Below are positions 37,150 to 45,237 of a stretch of 64,000 nucleotides of DNA, one piece after another. The DNA is taken from the NCBI GenBank assembly GCA_029247315.1, contig JAQWLM010000099.1, positions 1 to 64,000 of the forward strand. The letters run 5' to 3'. Each line of letters opens with the position of its first letter. Within the stretch, counting starts at the first letter, position 1. This DNA is from AAA164-E04 sp014239995 (lineage in GTDB: Bacteria > Verrucomicrobiota > Verrucomicrobiia > Limisphaerales > AAA164-E04). The notes beneath the pieces were generated by a model. That model was not told the DNA's origin. It ran no database searches and worked only from the letters and a program-made list of their open reading frames with translations. The translations under genes were made by a program, and so were the position numbers.

Positions 37150-37691
37150 ACCTCCCCCCCCCTTTTTGTAGGCGAGGATGACTTGCTCTCGGTGGCAGAA
37201 CTAGATTCGAGTAAAGTCCATTTGAAGGTTCCTACGGCGTTGAACCTGCATTCAGCCATGAAAAAACCATCACGATGTTTCCAGAAAAGTGGCCATATGT
37301 ATGCACGATCAGTTGCAGGAACATCGAGTTTATCCAATTGCCCTCTTGTGAAAAATGCAAATGAGCCTTCCAAATGTGTGGGTGGGCATCGCTGTAGTGG
37401 TTGAAGGTATTCAAATAAAAACATCAACCAGTGCATTTTGCCTTCTGAGTTTCTCTCGTTCACAATCCCTTTGAGTTGAAAGTCCGATAGACTTGCCTGG
37501 ATACCTAATTCCTCACTTGCCTCGCGCCTGGCGCATGCATGTGGCGATTCTCCACTGATCCTTGCGAGTTTGCCACCCGGAGGACTCCATAGTCCTTGGT
37601 TGGGCGTTTTTTTTCGCCTCATGAGTAGAATTCTTCCCGTGGTGTCAAAACAATAAAGGAGGGTGGCAATTTGATATTGGATTGCGTTCAT
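37146..37691 (-). CDS. NUDIX hydrolase
   Basis: The 181-residue product has a NUDIX fold opening ('YQIATLLYCFDTTGRILLMRR') and the catalytic helix 'REASEELGI' at residues 56-64, preceded by 'GGKLARISGES'. The box departs from GX5EX7REUXEEXGU by two extra residues between the Gly and the first Glu. The metal-binding REXXEE core is intact. Such enzymes hydrolyse nucleoside diphosphates linked to another moiety; the substrate here is unknown. Start and stop codons overlap those of its neighbours (TGATG with the NusG-like gene, ATGA with tadA). Confidence 0.85.
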   Translation of the reverse strand: MNAIQYQIATLLYCFDTTGRILLMRRKKTPNQGLWSPPGGKLARISGESPHACARREASEELGIQASLSDFQLKGIVNERNSEGKMHWLMFLFEYLQPLQRCPPTHLEGSFAFFTRGQLDKLDVPATDRAYIWPLFWKHRDGFFMAECRFNAVGTFKWTLLESSSATESKSSSPTKRGGEV

Positions 37692-38281
37692 CAGACCAGT
37701 TCCAGTGTGTCGGCATCCATCGTCATTGCAGCAGCCTGTCCGATGAAATCAAGCCTGAGTAAAACGGTGGACATGCCATAACGTTGTTCAACCCATCCCT
37801 CCACACCTCTCATGGGGCCAGATCGAACAATCACTCGCTTCCCTGCACCAATTTCAGGGGCCAGTTGGAGTTCAATGCCTGTTTCGATAGCCGAGAGGAT
37901 TTCGCTTAACTGCTCCTCGAATTCCTTCTGGTCAGGGATTGTTAGAAGATTGGCAACGTAATCGCTTTGATACACCTTTTGTCTGATAAACTGGTTGATT
38001 TGCAGGAAAAGATAACCAGGAAAAAGCGGTTTGTTGAAGGAGACGGTTTTCCCACGATACTTGTGTATGTTCTTAACCGTGGGAAGAACAGTATGAAAAC
38101 CTTCCCTATCGATGTATTTCTTAAGTTTTTTTTCACATCTCGGACGCGTGTGGGCCACAAACCAGAGCAGTTCGGATTGGTTCTTTGCGTCCTCCGTTTT
38201 CCCGGTATGTTGTGGATGGCTTGGTCTCATCGAGAGTTGTATGGATTGAATATCAGTGTCCAAGTCATTTGGCCCCTTCAA
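37691..38281 (-). CDS. NusG-family paralogue (RfaH/UpxY-like elongation factor)
   Basis: The 196-residue product has a NusG N-terminal domain ('LLWFVAHTRPRCEKKLKKYI', 'FPGYLFLQ') and a C-terminal KOW-type region ('GAGKRVIVRSGPMRGVEGWV'). The N-terminal tail before residue 36 is non-conserved; Met18 is an alternative start. It differs from housekeeping NusG, which normally sits with secE and rplK, so it is probably a specialised paralogue. Relatives such as RfaH and UpxY let RNA polymerase read through long envelope-polysaccharide operons. It shares a TGATG junction with the nudix gene, and lies 166 bp downstream of the WbuC-like cupin gene. Confidence 0.8.
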   Translation of the reverse strand: MKGPNDLDTDIQSIQLSMRPSHPQHTGKTEDAKNQSELLWFVAHTRPRCEKKLKKYIDREGFHTVLPTVKNIHKYRGKTVSFNKPLFPGYLFLQINQFIRQKVYQSDYVANLLTIPDQKEFEEQLSEILSAIETGIELQLAPEIGAGKRVIVRSGPMRGVEGWVEQRYGMSTVLLRLDFIGQAAAMTMDADTLELV

Positions 38282-38447
38282 TGGTCAAAGACCCTGCAGT
38301 CCTCGCACTCCCCATATGCGTGCCAAATCCAGTTGTTCAAATGATTAACGTGAATGGGAAATGCATGCATATAGGAGATCCAAAATGAAAGGATTATAGT
38401 TTCTGTATTTTTGCAAAGTTGTCCCACTTGGATCGCTTGCCTTGGAG

Positions 38448-38954
38448 TTATTTTTTTGAACCCAATGATTGCATTGCTGAGACTGTTCCTATGGAATTTC
38501 TGAGTCGATGGAGGTATTCGGTGGCATCACGAGTTCCTTCCTTGGGCGCCCATGGAGCAAAACATACGGGGCTGTTGGGTGTATAGGGTCCTTCCTTGAT
38601 TTCTAAAACCACACTTTCCGACTCGTTGACAATGAGTGTATGCCAAGTTTTTGGAGGTATTTCGACAGCATGTAACGGTCCCTCTGGAGACAATACAAAT
38701 GTATCAGTGACACTGCCTTTTTGGTTGAAAATTACCAACAGACTTGTGCCTTGAAGGGCTACCAGAAGTTCCCATTTATTATCCTCAAGATGCTGGTGAG
38801 GATGGACATAAGTCCCTTCCTTCATTGCAATGCACAATCTCTGCACTGGTTCATCGAGGCGTTCGTGCAGATTGAAATGACTTCTCTTTCGTGGCGAATT
38901 ATTTGCACTCTGCAGGCAATCTTCCATCAAGTGAATATCGATTTTTTTTGTCAT
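38448..38954 (-). CDS. WbuC-family cupin metalloprotein
   Basis: The 168-residue product has the WbuC cupin pattern: 'RKRSHFNLHERLDEPVQRL', then metal-binding histidines in 'TYVHPHQHLEDNKWELLVAL', and 'EIPPKTWHTLIV' as the second cupin motif. It ends with 'EGPYTPNSPVCFAPWAPKEG', a strong family signature. WbuC proteins are found in O-antigen loci, and their reaction is not established. Here it starts 23 bp after lpxD, consistent with a role in envelope sugar metabolism. Confidence 0.85.
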   Translation of the reverse strand: MTKKIDIHLMEDCLQSANNSPRKRSHFNLHERLDEPVQRLCIAMKEGTYVHPHQHLEDNKWELLVALQGTSLLVIFNQKGSVTDTFVLSPEGPLHAVEIPPKTWHTLIVNESESVVLEIKEGPYTPNSPVCFAPWAPKEGTRDATEYLHRLRNSIGTVSAMQSLGSKK

Positions 38955-38977
38955 CGGTCTCCTTTCACATCCTTATG

Positions 38978-39985
38978 TCAGTTTGCCTTGAAGAAACGTT
39001 TGATCTTGCGCAGCAGGTCAGGCAGTTGCTGGATTGCAATTAATTGGCGCTTGGCTTGCTTAGAAGGCGAAGCAGGTGATCCCATCCACTGTTCTCCCGG
39101 GGGGATTGAATGCATCACACCAGATTGGGCGGCAACCACAGCCTTTTCACCTATTGACAAGTGACCAGCAATGCCTGATTGACCAGCCAGGATGGTATAA
39201 TTACCAATCTTGGAACTTCCTGCAACGCCGGTCTGGGCGATGATAATTGCATGTTCCCCTATTTCGACGTTGTGACCTATCTGCACTAGATTATCAATTT
39301 TTGTACCCTTACCAATTCGAGTTGATCCAAGTGCACCACAATCAAGGGTGGTGTTTGCCCCTATCTCAACATCGTCCCCGATGATCACGTCGCCCACCTG
39401 AGGGATTTTGCGATGAAATCCATGATCCAAAACGTAACCATACCCATCGGATCCGATCACCGCTCCAGCATGAATCCGAACACGTTTTCCTATCTTGGTT
39501 TTGGGGTAAATGGTGACATTGGGAAACACTTTTGAATCCTCCTCAATAACACCAAATGCGCCTATGGTGACATGTCCCATGAGTGTGACATGTTCCCCGA
39601 TACGGGCACCTTTTTCGACGATGCAATGTGGGCCAATACACGCGCTTGTCGCAACTGTTGCTGTAGGATCCACAACCGATGTGGCATGGATGCCCGGTAA
39701 ACTGGCCTCTTCGGGATGTAGAAGCGTCAGAGCCTTAGCAAGGCCTGCTCTCACATTGTTCACTTGAATCAGACACTTGTTGGATGAGATATTTACCATC
39801 GGAGTAATGACTGCCGTGGCTCCACTTTCAAGGGCTTTGTCAAGATAGCGTTCGTTTTCGGCAAAGGTGAGAAAACCCGATTGAGCACCTTCTACCGGGG
39901 AAATACCGATGATTAAGGTATCAGGATCACCTTTGATTCGGCCATCGATGTGATCGGCGATCTTTTGAAGCGTATATGTTGGCAT
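38978..39985 (-). CDS. lpxD: UDP-3-O-acylglucosamine N-acyltransferase
   Basis: The product (335 residues from the chosen start) transfers an acyl chain from acyl-ACP to UDP-3-O-acylglucosamine, the third step of lipid A synthesis. It has the N-terminal uridine-binding domain ('YTLQKIADHIDGRIKGD', 'ISPVEGAQSGFLTFAEN') and a long hexapeptide beta-helix. The catalytic His is in 'IDNLVQIGHNVEIG', and the segment 'SDGYGYV' is a family marker. The frame opens at 40042, but I chose ATG 39985 because the family consensus begins there. It lies between panD and the wbuC-like gene on the minus strand. Confidence 0.92.
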   Translation of the reverse strand: MPTYTLQKIADHIDGRIKGDPDTLIIGISPVEGAQSGFLTFAENERYLDKALESGATAVITPMVNISSNKCLIQVNNVRAGLAKALTLLHPEEASLPGIHATSVVDPTATVATSACIGPHCIVEKGARIGEHVTLMGHVTIGAFGVIEEDSKVFPNVTIYPKTKIGKRVRIHAGAVIGSDGYGYVLDHGFHRKIPQVGDVIIGDDVEIGANTTLDCGALGSTRIGKGTKIDNLVQIGHNVEIGEHAIIIAQTGVAGSSKIGNYTILAGQSGIAGHLSIGEKAVVAAQSGVMHSIPPGEQWMGSPASPSKQAKRQLIAIQQLPDLLRKIKRFFKAN

Positions 39986-40059
39986 GTTAGCAGGCTGTGG
40001 TTCTGTTGGAGTATAGCAGGGGCCTCCACGGAGGGTGATCATGCGGTAATTTCTGCCGA

Positions 40060-40445
40060 TCAGGTTCCTGTTGTGCGTGTTGTCAATGGTCCTCGACTAT
40101 CCAGGACCTCGTTGTTTTTGCCCAGAATAACGACATTGGGTATCGATTGCCTGGCAACTTCATTGAGTACGTTTGCGAAGGTGATGAGTGTCAGTCTGTC
40201 TCCCGGTTTCCCAAGATGATCCGTCGCTCCGTTGAGAACCACCTGACCTAAATCGCGTTCTCCCGGAATGACATATGTTTCGAATCGCTTACCATTAGCC
40301 ATGTTACCAACGCGTAGTTCTTCGGGAGAGACAATGCCTGCGAGTTCCATGAGATCCTCAGAAATGGTCATACTGCCTTCATAGTCCACACAGGCATCCG
40401 TGACCGATGCGAGTGAAGCTTGCCCTTGAGAATTTGTATCCACAT
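40060..40445 (-). CDS. panD: aspartate 1-decarboxylase PanD with an apparent one-base frameshift
   Basis: PanD makes beta-alanine from aspartate for pantothenate synthesis, using a pyruvoyl group formed by self-cleavage at Gly-Ser. The Gly-Ser site is clear in 'VDYEGSMTI', followed by 'NGKRFETYVIPGERD' (substrate Arg and Tyr) and 'LNGATDHLGKPGDRL'. From the ATG at 40445 the first codons read M-W-I-Q-I-L-K-G-K-L-H, matching the E. coli PanD start and placing the conserved lysine at position 9. The rest of the enzyme is in another frame, joined near 40408-40413. One missing base restores an exact family-length protein. Without it, translation would begin at GTG 40443 or TTG 40494 and lose the lysine. 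Sequencing error, mutation or recoding are all possible; no slippery heptamer is evident. Confidence 0.8.
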
Positions 40446-40461
40446 AACTCCAAGTCACGCG

Positions 40462-40490
40462 TTGACTTGACTTCCGGATCTCTTTATAAA
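40462..40490 (+). promoter_or_regulatory. sigma70-type promoter of the Gfo/Idh/MocA gene
   Basis: TTGACT (40462-40467) and TATAAA (40485-40490) are separated by exactly 17 bases. Transcription would start near 40497, about 45 bases before the ATG at 40541. The -10 box lies inside the palindrome TTTATAAA, which is also used by the opposing promoter. Confidence 0.6.
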
Positions 40491-40510
40491 GCAACCAACA
40501 CTTGATTCAA
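40483..40510 (-). promoter_or_regulatory. sigma70-type promoter of panD
   Basis: On the minus strand TTGAAT (40505-40510) and TATAAA (40483-40488) are 16 bases apart, predicting a start near 40476 and a leader of about 30 bases to the panD ATG at 40445. GGAG in the leader just before the ATG is a candidate ribosome binding site. The -10 box shares the palindrome TTTATAAA with the plus-strand promoter. Confidence 0.5.
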
Positions 40511-40540
40511 TCCCTAATCTGAGAGGTATACTAAGTTATT

Positions 40541-41704
40541 ATGGCCAAGACACTTAAAGTCGGAATGATCGGCTATCGTTTCATGGGTAAAGCGCACTCC
40601 AATGGTTGGCGCCAAGCTCCGCATTTTTTCCCATTAAAGGCCAATGTCGAGATGCACACCATATGTGGTCGAAACAAGGAAGCCTTGGAGCAATCTGCTG
40701 GAGAACTTGGATGGAGCCATATTTCGACACAATGGAAGGAAGTTATCAACAATCCTGAAATTGATGTGGTTGACATCAATACTCCCAATGACAGCCACGC
40801 TGAAATCGCCATTGCTGCGGCCAAGGCAGGCAAGCACGTTTTGTGTGAGAAGCCGCTTGCCATGACCGTTGAGCAGTGTCAGGAAATGGTGGATGCAGCC
40901 AAAGCGGCGGGAGTCGTGCACATGATTTGCCATAACTACAGACGTATCCCAGCCATAGCGCATGCCAAGAAGATGATTTTGGAGGGAACCATTGGTGATA
41001 TTTACCACTATCGGGCACGCTATGCCCAAGACTGGATTGTTGATCCTGATTTCCCGCTTGTATGGCGACTACAAAAAGGCATCAGCGGCTCGGGTGCGCA
41101 TGGAGACATCAATGCACATATCATTGACTTGGGCCGATATTTAGTCGGGGAGTTTGAGGAGGTATGTGGTATGATGAACACCTTTATCAAGCAACGCCCC
41201 CTTGAAGATACCTCTGGCAAGGGAGACGGACTTGGTGGTGCCGGCGGCAAAGTGATGGGTGATGTGACAGTGGATGACGCTGCTCTTTTCATCGGTAAAT
41301 TCACCAATGGTGCCGTGGCCAACCTTGAGGCTACTCGGTTTGCCCTCGGACGAAAAAACAACATTGTGATCGAGATCAATGGCTCTAAAGGATCCCTTTT
41401 CTTCGACTTTGAGGATATGAATCGACTTAAGTGGTTCGATAACACCGCTGCAAGTGATCGTCAGGGATTCACCGATATATTGGTCACACAGCCAGGTGGA
41501 GATCATCCCTTTGTCGGGCAGTGGTGGCCTCCTGGACACATTCTTGGATACGAGCACACCTTTGTTCATACCCTTGCCGATTTTGTCAATGCGGTGATAG
41601 ATGGTACGCCAGTGCAACCCACTTTCGAAGACGGTATGCGCAATCAACGCGTCATGGAGGCGGTGGAAGAATCCGCTGTTTCACGTCAGTGGGTGAAAGT
41701 ATGA
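40541..41704 (+). CDS. Gfo/Idh/MocA family oxidoreductase
   Basis: The 387-residue product is an NAD(P)-dependent sugar or polyol dehydrogenase-like protein. It has a Rossmann start ('VGMIGYRFMGKAHSNGW'), the 'NTPNDSHAEIAIAAAKAGKH' and 'CEKPLAMTVEQC' motifs with catalytic-site Lys, and a C-terminal alpha/beta domain ('GSGAHGDINAHIIDLGRYLVG'). There is no signal peptide, so it is cytoplasmic. The family oxidises inositols, hexoses and related sugars; the substrate here is unknown. It is divergently transcribed from panD with overlapping promoters, and 174 bp precede trpA. Confidence 0.9.
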   Translation: MAKTLKVGMIGYRFMGKAHSNGWRQAPHFFPLKANVEMHTICGRNKEALEQSAGELGWSHISTQWKEVINNPEIDVVDINTPNDSHAEIAIAAAKAGKHVLCEKPLAMTVEQCQEMVDAAKAAGVVHMICHNYRRIPAIAHAKKMILEGTIGDIYHYRARYAQDWIVDPDFPLVWRLQKGISGSGAHGDINAHIIDLGRYLVGEFEEVCGMMNTFIKQRPLEDTSGKGDGLGGAGGKVMGDVTVDDAALFIGKFTNGAVANLEATRFALGRKNNIVIEINGSKGSLFFDFEDMNRLKWFDNTAASDRQGFTDILVTQPGGDHPFVGQWWPPGHILGYEHTFVHTLADFVNAVIDGTPVQPTFEDGMRNQRVMEAVEESAVSRQWVKV

Positions 41705-41829
41705 TTCCCTGCAACAGGACGCTGTAATCAACCAAATGTTTCTACCTGGGGGGGTAATTGAGTGGTAGGGACATTGCCTTGTCAGGTTCGGATTGAGTCC
41801 TGAGAGGACTCTTGCCTCCCAAATAGAGG

Positions 41830-41857
41830 TTGAATTGCCCTTGCATCCCCATAAAAG
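41830..41857 (+). promoter_or_regulatory. candidate promoter of trpA-manC
   Basis: TTGAAT (41830-41835) and TAAAAG (41852-41857) are 16 bases apart, predicting a start about 15 bases before the trpA ATG at 41879. GAGGG before the ATG may serve as ribosome binding site. The -10 match is weak. Confidence 0.35.
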
Positions 41858-41878
41858 TGCCACAAGTATGAGGGCTAG

Positions 41879-42694
41879 ATGAATCGTATTGAGCAACGCT
41901 TTGAAGCATTAAGGAATGAAGGGCGTAAGGGATTGGTTGTCTATATTGGGGCCGGCGATCCTGATCTTGAAGCAACGCGCTCCCTTGCCCTTGCATTCGA
42001 TAAAGCCGGGACTGATGTTCTTGAGCTTGGCATCCCTTTCAGCGATCCCCTGGCAGATGGCCCGGTGAACCAGCTAGCAGCGCAACGTGGTTTGGATTCA
42101 GGGACAACTCCGGTTAATGTTCTTGAGACAGTTCGCGCCATCAGGCGTGACTCTCAAATTCCGATTGTTTTTTTTGTCTATTACAATCTGTTGCATCGGT
42201 ACGGTTTGGAGTCCTTTATCAAAGACAGCTCCCAGGCTGGTGTTGATGGCATTCTGATCCTTGATCTACCTCCCGAAGAATCGGAAGATTACAGTGACTT
42301 GATGTGTGCTTCTGGAATGTGTCCCGTATTTCTGGTGGCACCGACGACCCCAAAAGAGCGGATTGCTGCCATTGTAAAACATGGCAGGGGCTTCATCTAC
42401 TATGTCTCTCGAGAAGGGGTGACCGGCATGCAGACGCAAATTTCCGCTGGAATTGGAGGCATGACGTCCAGCATAAAGGAGCAAACGGATCTGCCGATTG
42501 CCGTTGGATTTGGAATCTCAAACCCGGATCAGGCCAAAGAGGTGGCCTCGATGGGGGATGCCATTGTCGTTGGGAGTGCCGTGGTCCACCGCATTGGCCA
42601 GCACGGTGCAAGCGAACAAATGATTCCAGAAGTCGCTGGCTTCGTCCAATCCCTCTCGGAGGCCATACAAGAGGTTAATGTTTCTAGCCCATGA
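41879..42694 (+). CDS. trpA: tryptophan synthase alpha chain
   Basis: The 271-residue TIM-barrel protein cleaves indole-3-glycerol phosphate to indole and glyceraldehyde-3-phosphate. Catalytic Glu49 and Asp60 fall at the same residue numbers as in the Salmonella enzyme, within 'LELGIPFSDPLADGP'. The segments 'FIYYVSREGVTG' and 'PIAVGFGISNPDQA' are the conserved phosphate-binding loops. No trpB or other trp gene is nearby, so it is separated from the rest of the pathway. Its stop codon overlaps the manC start (ATGA), so the two are translationally coupled. Confidence 0.93.
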   Translation: MNRIEQRFEALRNEGRKGLVVYIGAGDPDLEATRSLALAFDKAGTDVLELGIPFSDPLADGPVNQLAAQRGLDSGTTPVNVLETVRAIRRDSQIPIVFFVYYNLLHRYGLESFIKDSSQAGVDGILILDLPPEESEDYSDLMCASGMCPVFLVAPTTPKERIAAIVKHGRGFIYYVSREGVTGMQTQISAGIGGMTSSIKEQTDLPIAVGFGISNPDQAKEVASMGDAIVVGSAVVHRIGQHGASEQMIPEVAGFVQSLSEAIQEVNVSSP

Positions 42695-43809
42695 AAAGTT
42701 CGCACCGTTTTGTCATCATCATGGCAGGGGGCAGCGGTGAACGTTTTTGGCCGGTCAGTCGGGGGAAAAAGCCCAAGCAACTAATTAAATTGATTGGTAG
42801 TACTTCCTTCCTTCAACAGGCCGTTGGGCGGCTTGGGAATCTCTTGCCGATGCAAAATATCCTGATCGTGACTCAGCAATCGCAGGCCAGGGAGGTTGGA
42901 CGGCAATTACCTGCATTGCCTAAAGAAAACCTGATCGTAGAGCCCTGCGGGCGGGATACGTGTGCTGCCATCATGATTGGGGCGGCAGTGGTTGGTGCCA
43001 GGGATCCAAAGGGAGTCATGGCTGTCCTGCCAGCTGATCATCTTATTGAAGAGGGTGCTGCTTTTCGCCAAAACCTGAGGGATTGTTTTCGACTGGCAAG
43101 TCGGTATGAGGTGCTCGTGACACTTGGCATAAAGCCAACGCATCCTGCCACGGGCTATGGATACATTAAGGCGGGTGAGACGCTGAAACATGAAGGAAAT
43201 GTGCTCAACTGCAAAACAAGTTTTCGATCTGTAGAACAATTTGTCGAAAAACCCTCTCTTTCCAGGGCCAAGAAATTTCTACTTTCCGGACAATATCGAT
43301 GGAATGCCGGTATGTTTGTGTGGTCATTGGGATCCCTGCTGAAAGCAATGGAATTACATCAGCCTCATATGGCTGAATCATGCATGGCTTGGCTCCAGGT
43401 TGCCAGAAGCCCCAGAAAACTGGCAAAAATGTTGCATAGCGTCTATCCGGATTTACCAAGAATATCCATCGATTTTGCCTTGATGGAAAAAGCTGACAAC
43501 GTTGTCATGGCGGATAGTGTATTTGATTGGGATGATCTTGGCTCTTGGACGGCTCTGGAACGCTATCTCGTGTCCGATCCTGATCACAACTGTATCCAGG
43601 GTAACTGTATTCAGGTGGATTCAAGCCACAACATCATTTTTGATGCACGTCCCAAACGTGGAACACCCATAGCTTTGGTGGGAATCAAGGATTGTATTGT
43701 CGTTCAAACAGAGGATGCATGCATGGTTGCTTCTAAGTCTCACGCTCAGCAAATCAAGGATCTGGTTCGGAAGATCTCGTCTCTCGAAAAATTTCGACAT
43801 CTGACCTGA
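42691..43809 (+). CDS. manC: mannose-1-phosphate guanylyltransferase
   Basis: The 372-residue product makes GDP-mannose from GTP and mannose-1-phosphate for glycan synthesis. It opens with the nucleotidyltransferase signature 'MAGGSGERFWPVSRGKKPKQ'. It also has 'EPCGRDTCAAIMIGA', 'LPADHLIEE', 'FVEKPSLSRAKKFL' and 'YRWNAGMFVWS', all typical of GMP-type enzymes. Its length fits the single-domain form without a fused phosphomannose isomerase. It is coupled to trpA by a 4-base overlap and converges on folK, with 15 bp between the two stops. Confidence 0.92.
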   Translation: MKSSHRFVIIMAGGSGERFWPVSRGKKPKQLIKLIGSTSFLQQAVGRLGNLLPMQNILIVTQQSQAREVGRQLPALPKENLIVEPCGRDTCAAIMIGAAVVGARDPKGVMAVLPADHLIEEGAAFRQNLRDCFRLASRYEVLVTLGIKPTHPATGYGYIKAGETLKHEGNVLNCKTSFRSVEQFVEKPSLSRAKKFLLSGQYRWNAGMFVWSLGSLLKAMELHQPHMAESCMAWLQVARSPRKLAKMLHSVYPDLPRISIDFALMEKADNVVMADSVFDWDDLGSWTALERYLVSDPDHNCIQGNCIQVDSSHNIIFDARPKRGTPIALVGIKDCIVVQTEDACMVASKSHAQQIKDLVRKISSLEKFRHLT

Positions 43810-43824
43810 TTATTAAAATCACCT

Positions 43825-44340
43825 TCAGAGTTCCCATTTTCTACAGAGTTGCTGGTCTGGTAATTGCCTCAGTATGGTTGTGATCGTAAGCCCGATCGTC
43901 GGAAAGATGAACCCCGGTTCAATTTCAGCCAGAGGTGATAAGACAAATTTTCTTAGATGACTTCTGGGATGTGGCAATTGCAGGAAATCGGACTGGTGTA
44001 TCTTCTGATCGACGCAGACAAGGTCCAGATCAATGATTCTTGGCTCATTGATGATTCCATTACGTTGTCTACCTAGGTTTAATTCGATATCCAGTAGGGA
44101 CCGCAACAAGGTTGATGGATCTGTATCGCGGCGAACTATTAGACAAGCCGCTGCATTGGCATAAGTTGGGGAGCCTGGAGGACTATCCACAGGCTCAGAA
44201 CGCCATATGGAAGACCTTCGTGCGGGCGTGAGGCTTAGGGTTTCCAAAGCTTCGAAGGCAGCAAAAATGTTAGCCCGCACATCGCCAAGATTTGAGCCCA
44301 ATGAGATGAGGGCCTTCGCGGTGGAGTGCTCCTGATCCAT
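43825..44340 (-). CDS. folK: 2-amino-4-hydroxy-6-hydroxymethyldihydropteridine pyrophosphokinase
   Basis: The 171-residue product pyrophosphorylates hydroxymethyl-dihydropterin in folate synthesis. 'ALISLGSNLGDVRANI' is the N-terminal signature. 'SPTYANAAACL' holds the pterin-site Asn, and 'EPRIIDLDLVCVD' with 'LPHPRSHLRKFVLSPLAEI' gives the metal-binding Asp pair and the PROSITE-like motif. It lies 21 bp downstream of dapB on the same strand, so the two are likely one transcript. Confidence 0.93.
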   Translation of the reverse strand: MDQEHSTAKALISLGSNLGDVRANIFAAFEALETLSLTPARRSSIWRSEPVDSPPGSPTYANAAACLIVRRDTDPSTLLRSLLDIELNLGRQRNGIINEPRIIDLDLVCVDQKIHQSDFLQLPHPRSHLRKFVLSPLAEIEPGFIFPTIGLTITTILRQLPDQQLCRKWEL

Positions 44341-44361
44341 GCCGATGTGGTGAATGGAACC

Positions 44362-45096
44362 TTAAGTTAATCCAAGCACATCTTGCATGGAATAAAGGCC
44401 CGGTCCCTGATTGACGGCCCAAGCAGATGCCCTTAATGCACCATTGGCAAACGTATCACGGCTTGAAGCTTTATGTGTGAGTTCTACACGCTCTCCAGGA
44501 GTCGCAAACACAACGGTATGATCACCAACTACATCGCCTCCACGCATGGAATGCATGCCGATTTCGTCATGAGTCCTTGCTCCTACGATACCCTCACGTC
44601 CATGACGTAAAACCTCCTGTAATTGTAATTGACGAACCTTTGCAAGGATTTCCACCAGTGTGGTGGCTGTACCGCTTGGAGCATCCCGTTTCATGCGATG
44701 ATGCATCTCAACGACTTCTAGATCAAAATCCGGTCCTAGGATTTCTGTTGCTTTGCGGGTAAGCCAGAAAAGGGTGTTCACTCCAGTGGAATAATTCGAA
44801 GCCCAGACGATGGGAATGTTCTCGGCATGAGACAGAATTGCCTCCCGGTCCTCTTGCTTGTGACCTGTTGTTCCAATGATAAGCGCTTTACCGGCTTTGG
44901 CACATTGTTCAGCAAATTCGCATGTAGCCTCGTGAAAACTGAAATCAATAATTGCGTCTGCTTGATCGAGGATGGGCAACAGCTCATCCCCCATGTCGAT
45001 TTGTCCAACAACGCACAGTGTTGGATGTTCCTTGGCACAGCGCACCAGGGCTTCTCCCATGCGTCCCTTGGATCCTGTGATGATAATATTCGTCAT
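44362..45096 (-). CDS. dapB: 4-hydroxy-tetrahydrodipicolinate reductase
   Basis: The 244-residue product reduces HTPA to tetrahydrodipicolinate in the lysine/DAP pathway. 'ITGSKGRMGEALV' is the NAD(P)H-binding loop. 'EVVEMHHRMKRDAPSGTA' carries the catalytic His pair, Lys and the substrate-binding SGT. 'ASNYSTGVNTLFWL' is also conserved. Its product is the substrate of DapL, encoded at 31343 in this window. It is divergent from the sugar dehydrogenase gene and leads folK. Confidence 0.93.
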   Translation of the reverse strand: MTNIIITGSKGRMGEALVRCAKEHPTLCVVGQIDMGDELLPILDQADAIIDFSFHEATCEFAEQCAKAGKALIIGTTGHKQEDREAILSHAENIPIVWASNYSTGVNTLFWLTRKATEILGPDFDLEVVEMHHRMKRDAPSGTATTLVEILAKVRQLQLQEVLRHGREGIVGARTHDEIGMHSMRGGDVVGDHTVVFATPGERVELTHKASSRDTFANGALRASAWAVNQGPGLYSMQDVLGLT

Positions 45097-45237
45097 AGGT
45101 TGATATTAGACAAAGCGGATTGGTTTCAATGGCTGAAAAAATCTTCCAGTAGTATGACAGCTTGGTCCAGTGTTTCGTCGTGTCTCCACTTGTCAGGCGG
45201 AGACGATGGACGTATTGTTGTCAAACTTAGGTAATCA

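Noticed and set aside
41681..41896. Minus-strand open frame with a lipoprotein-like start ('LALILVALLWGCKGN')
   Set aside because: It overlaps the trpA start and the end of the oxidoreductase gene, and covers the likely trpA promoter. The rest of the translation has no plausible protein character, so the signal-like start is probably chance.
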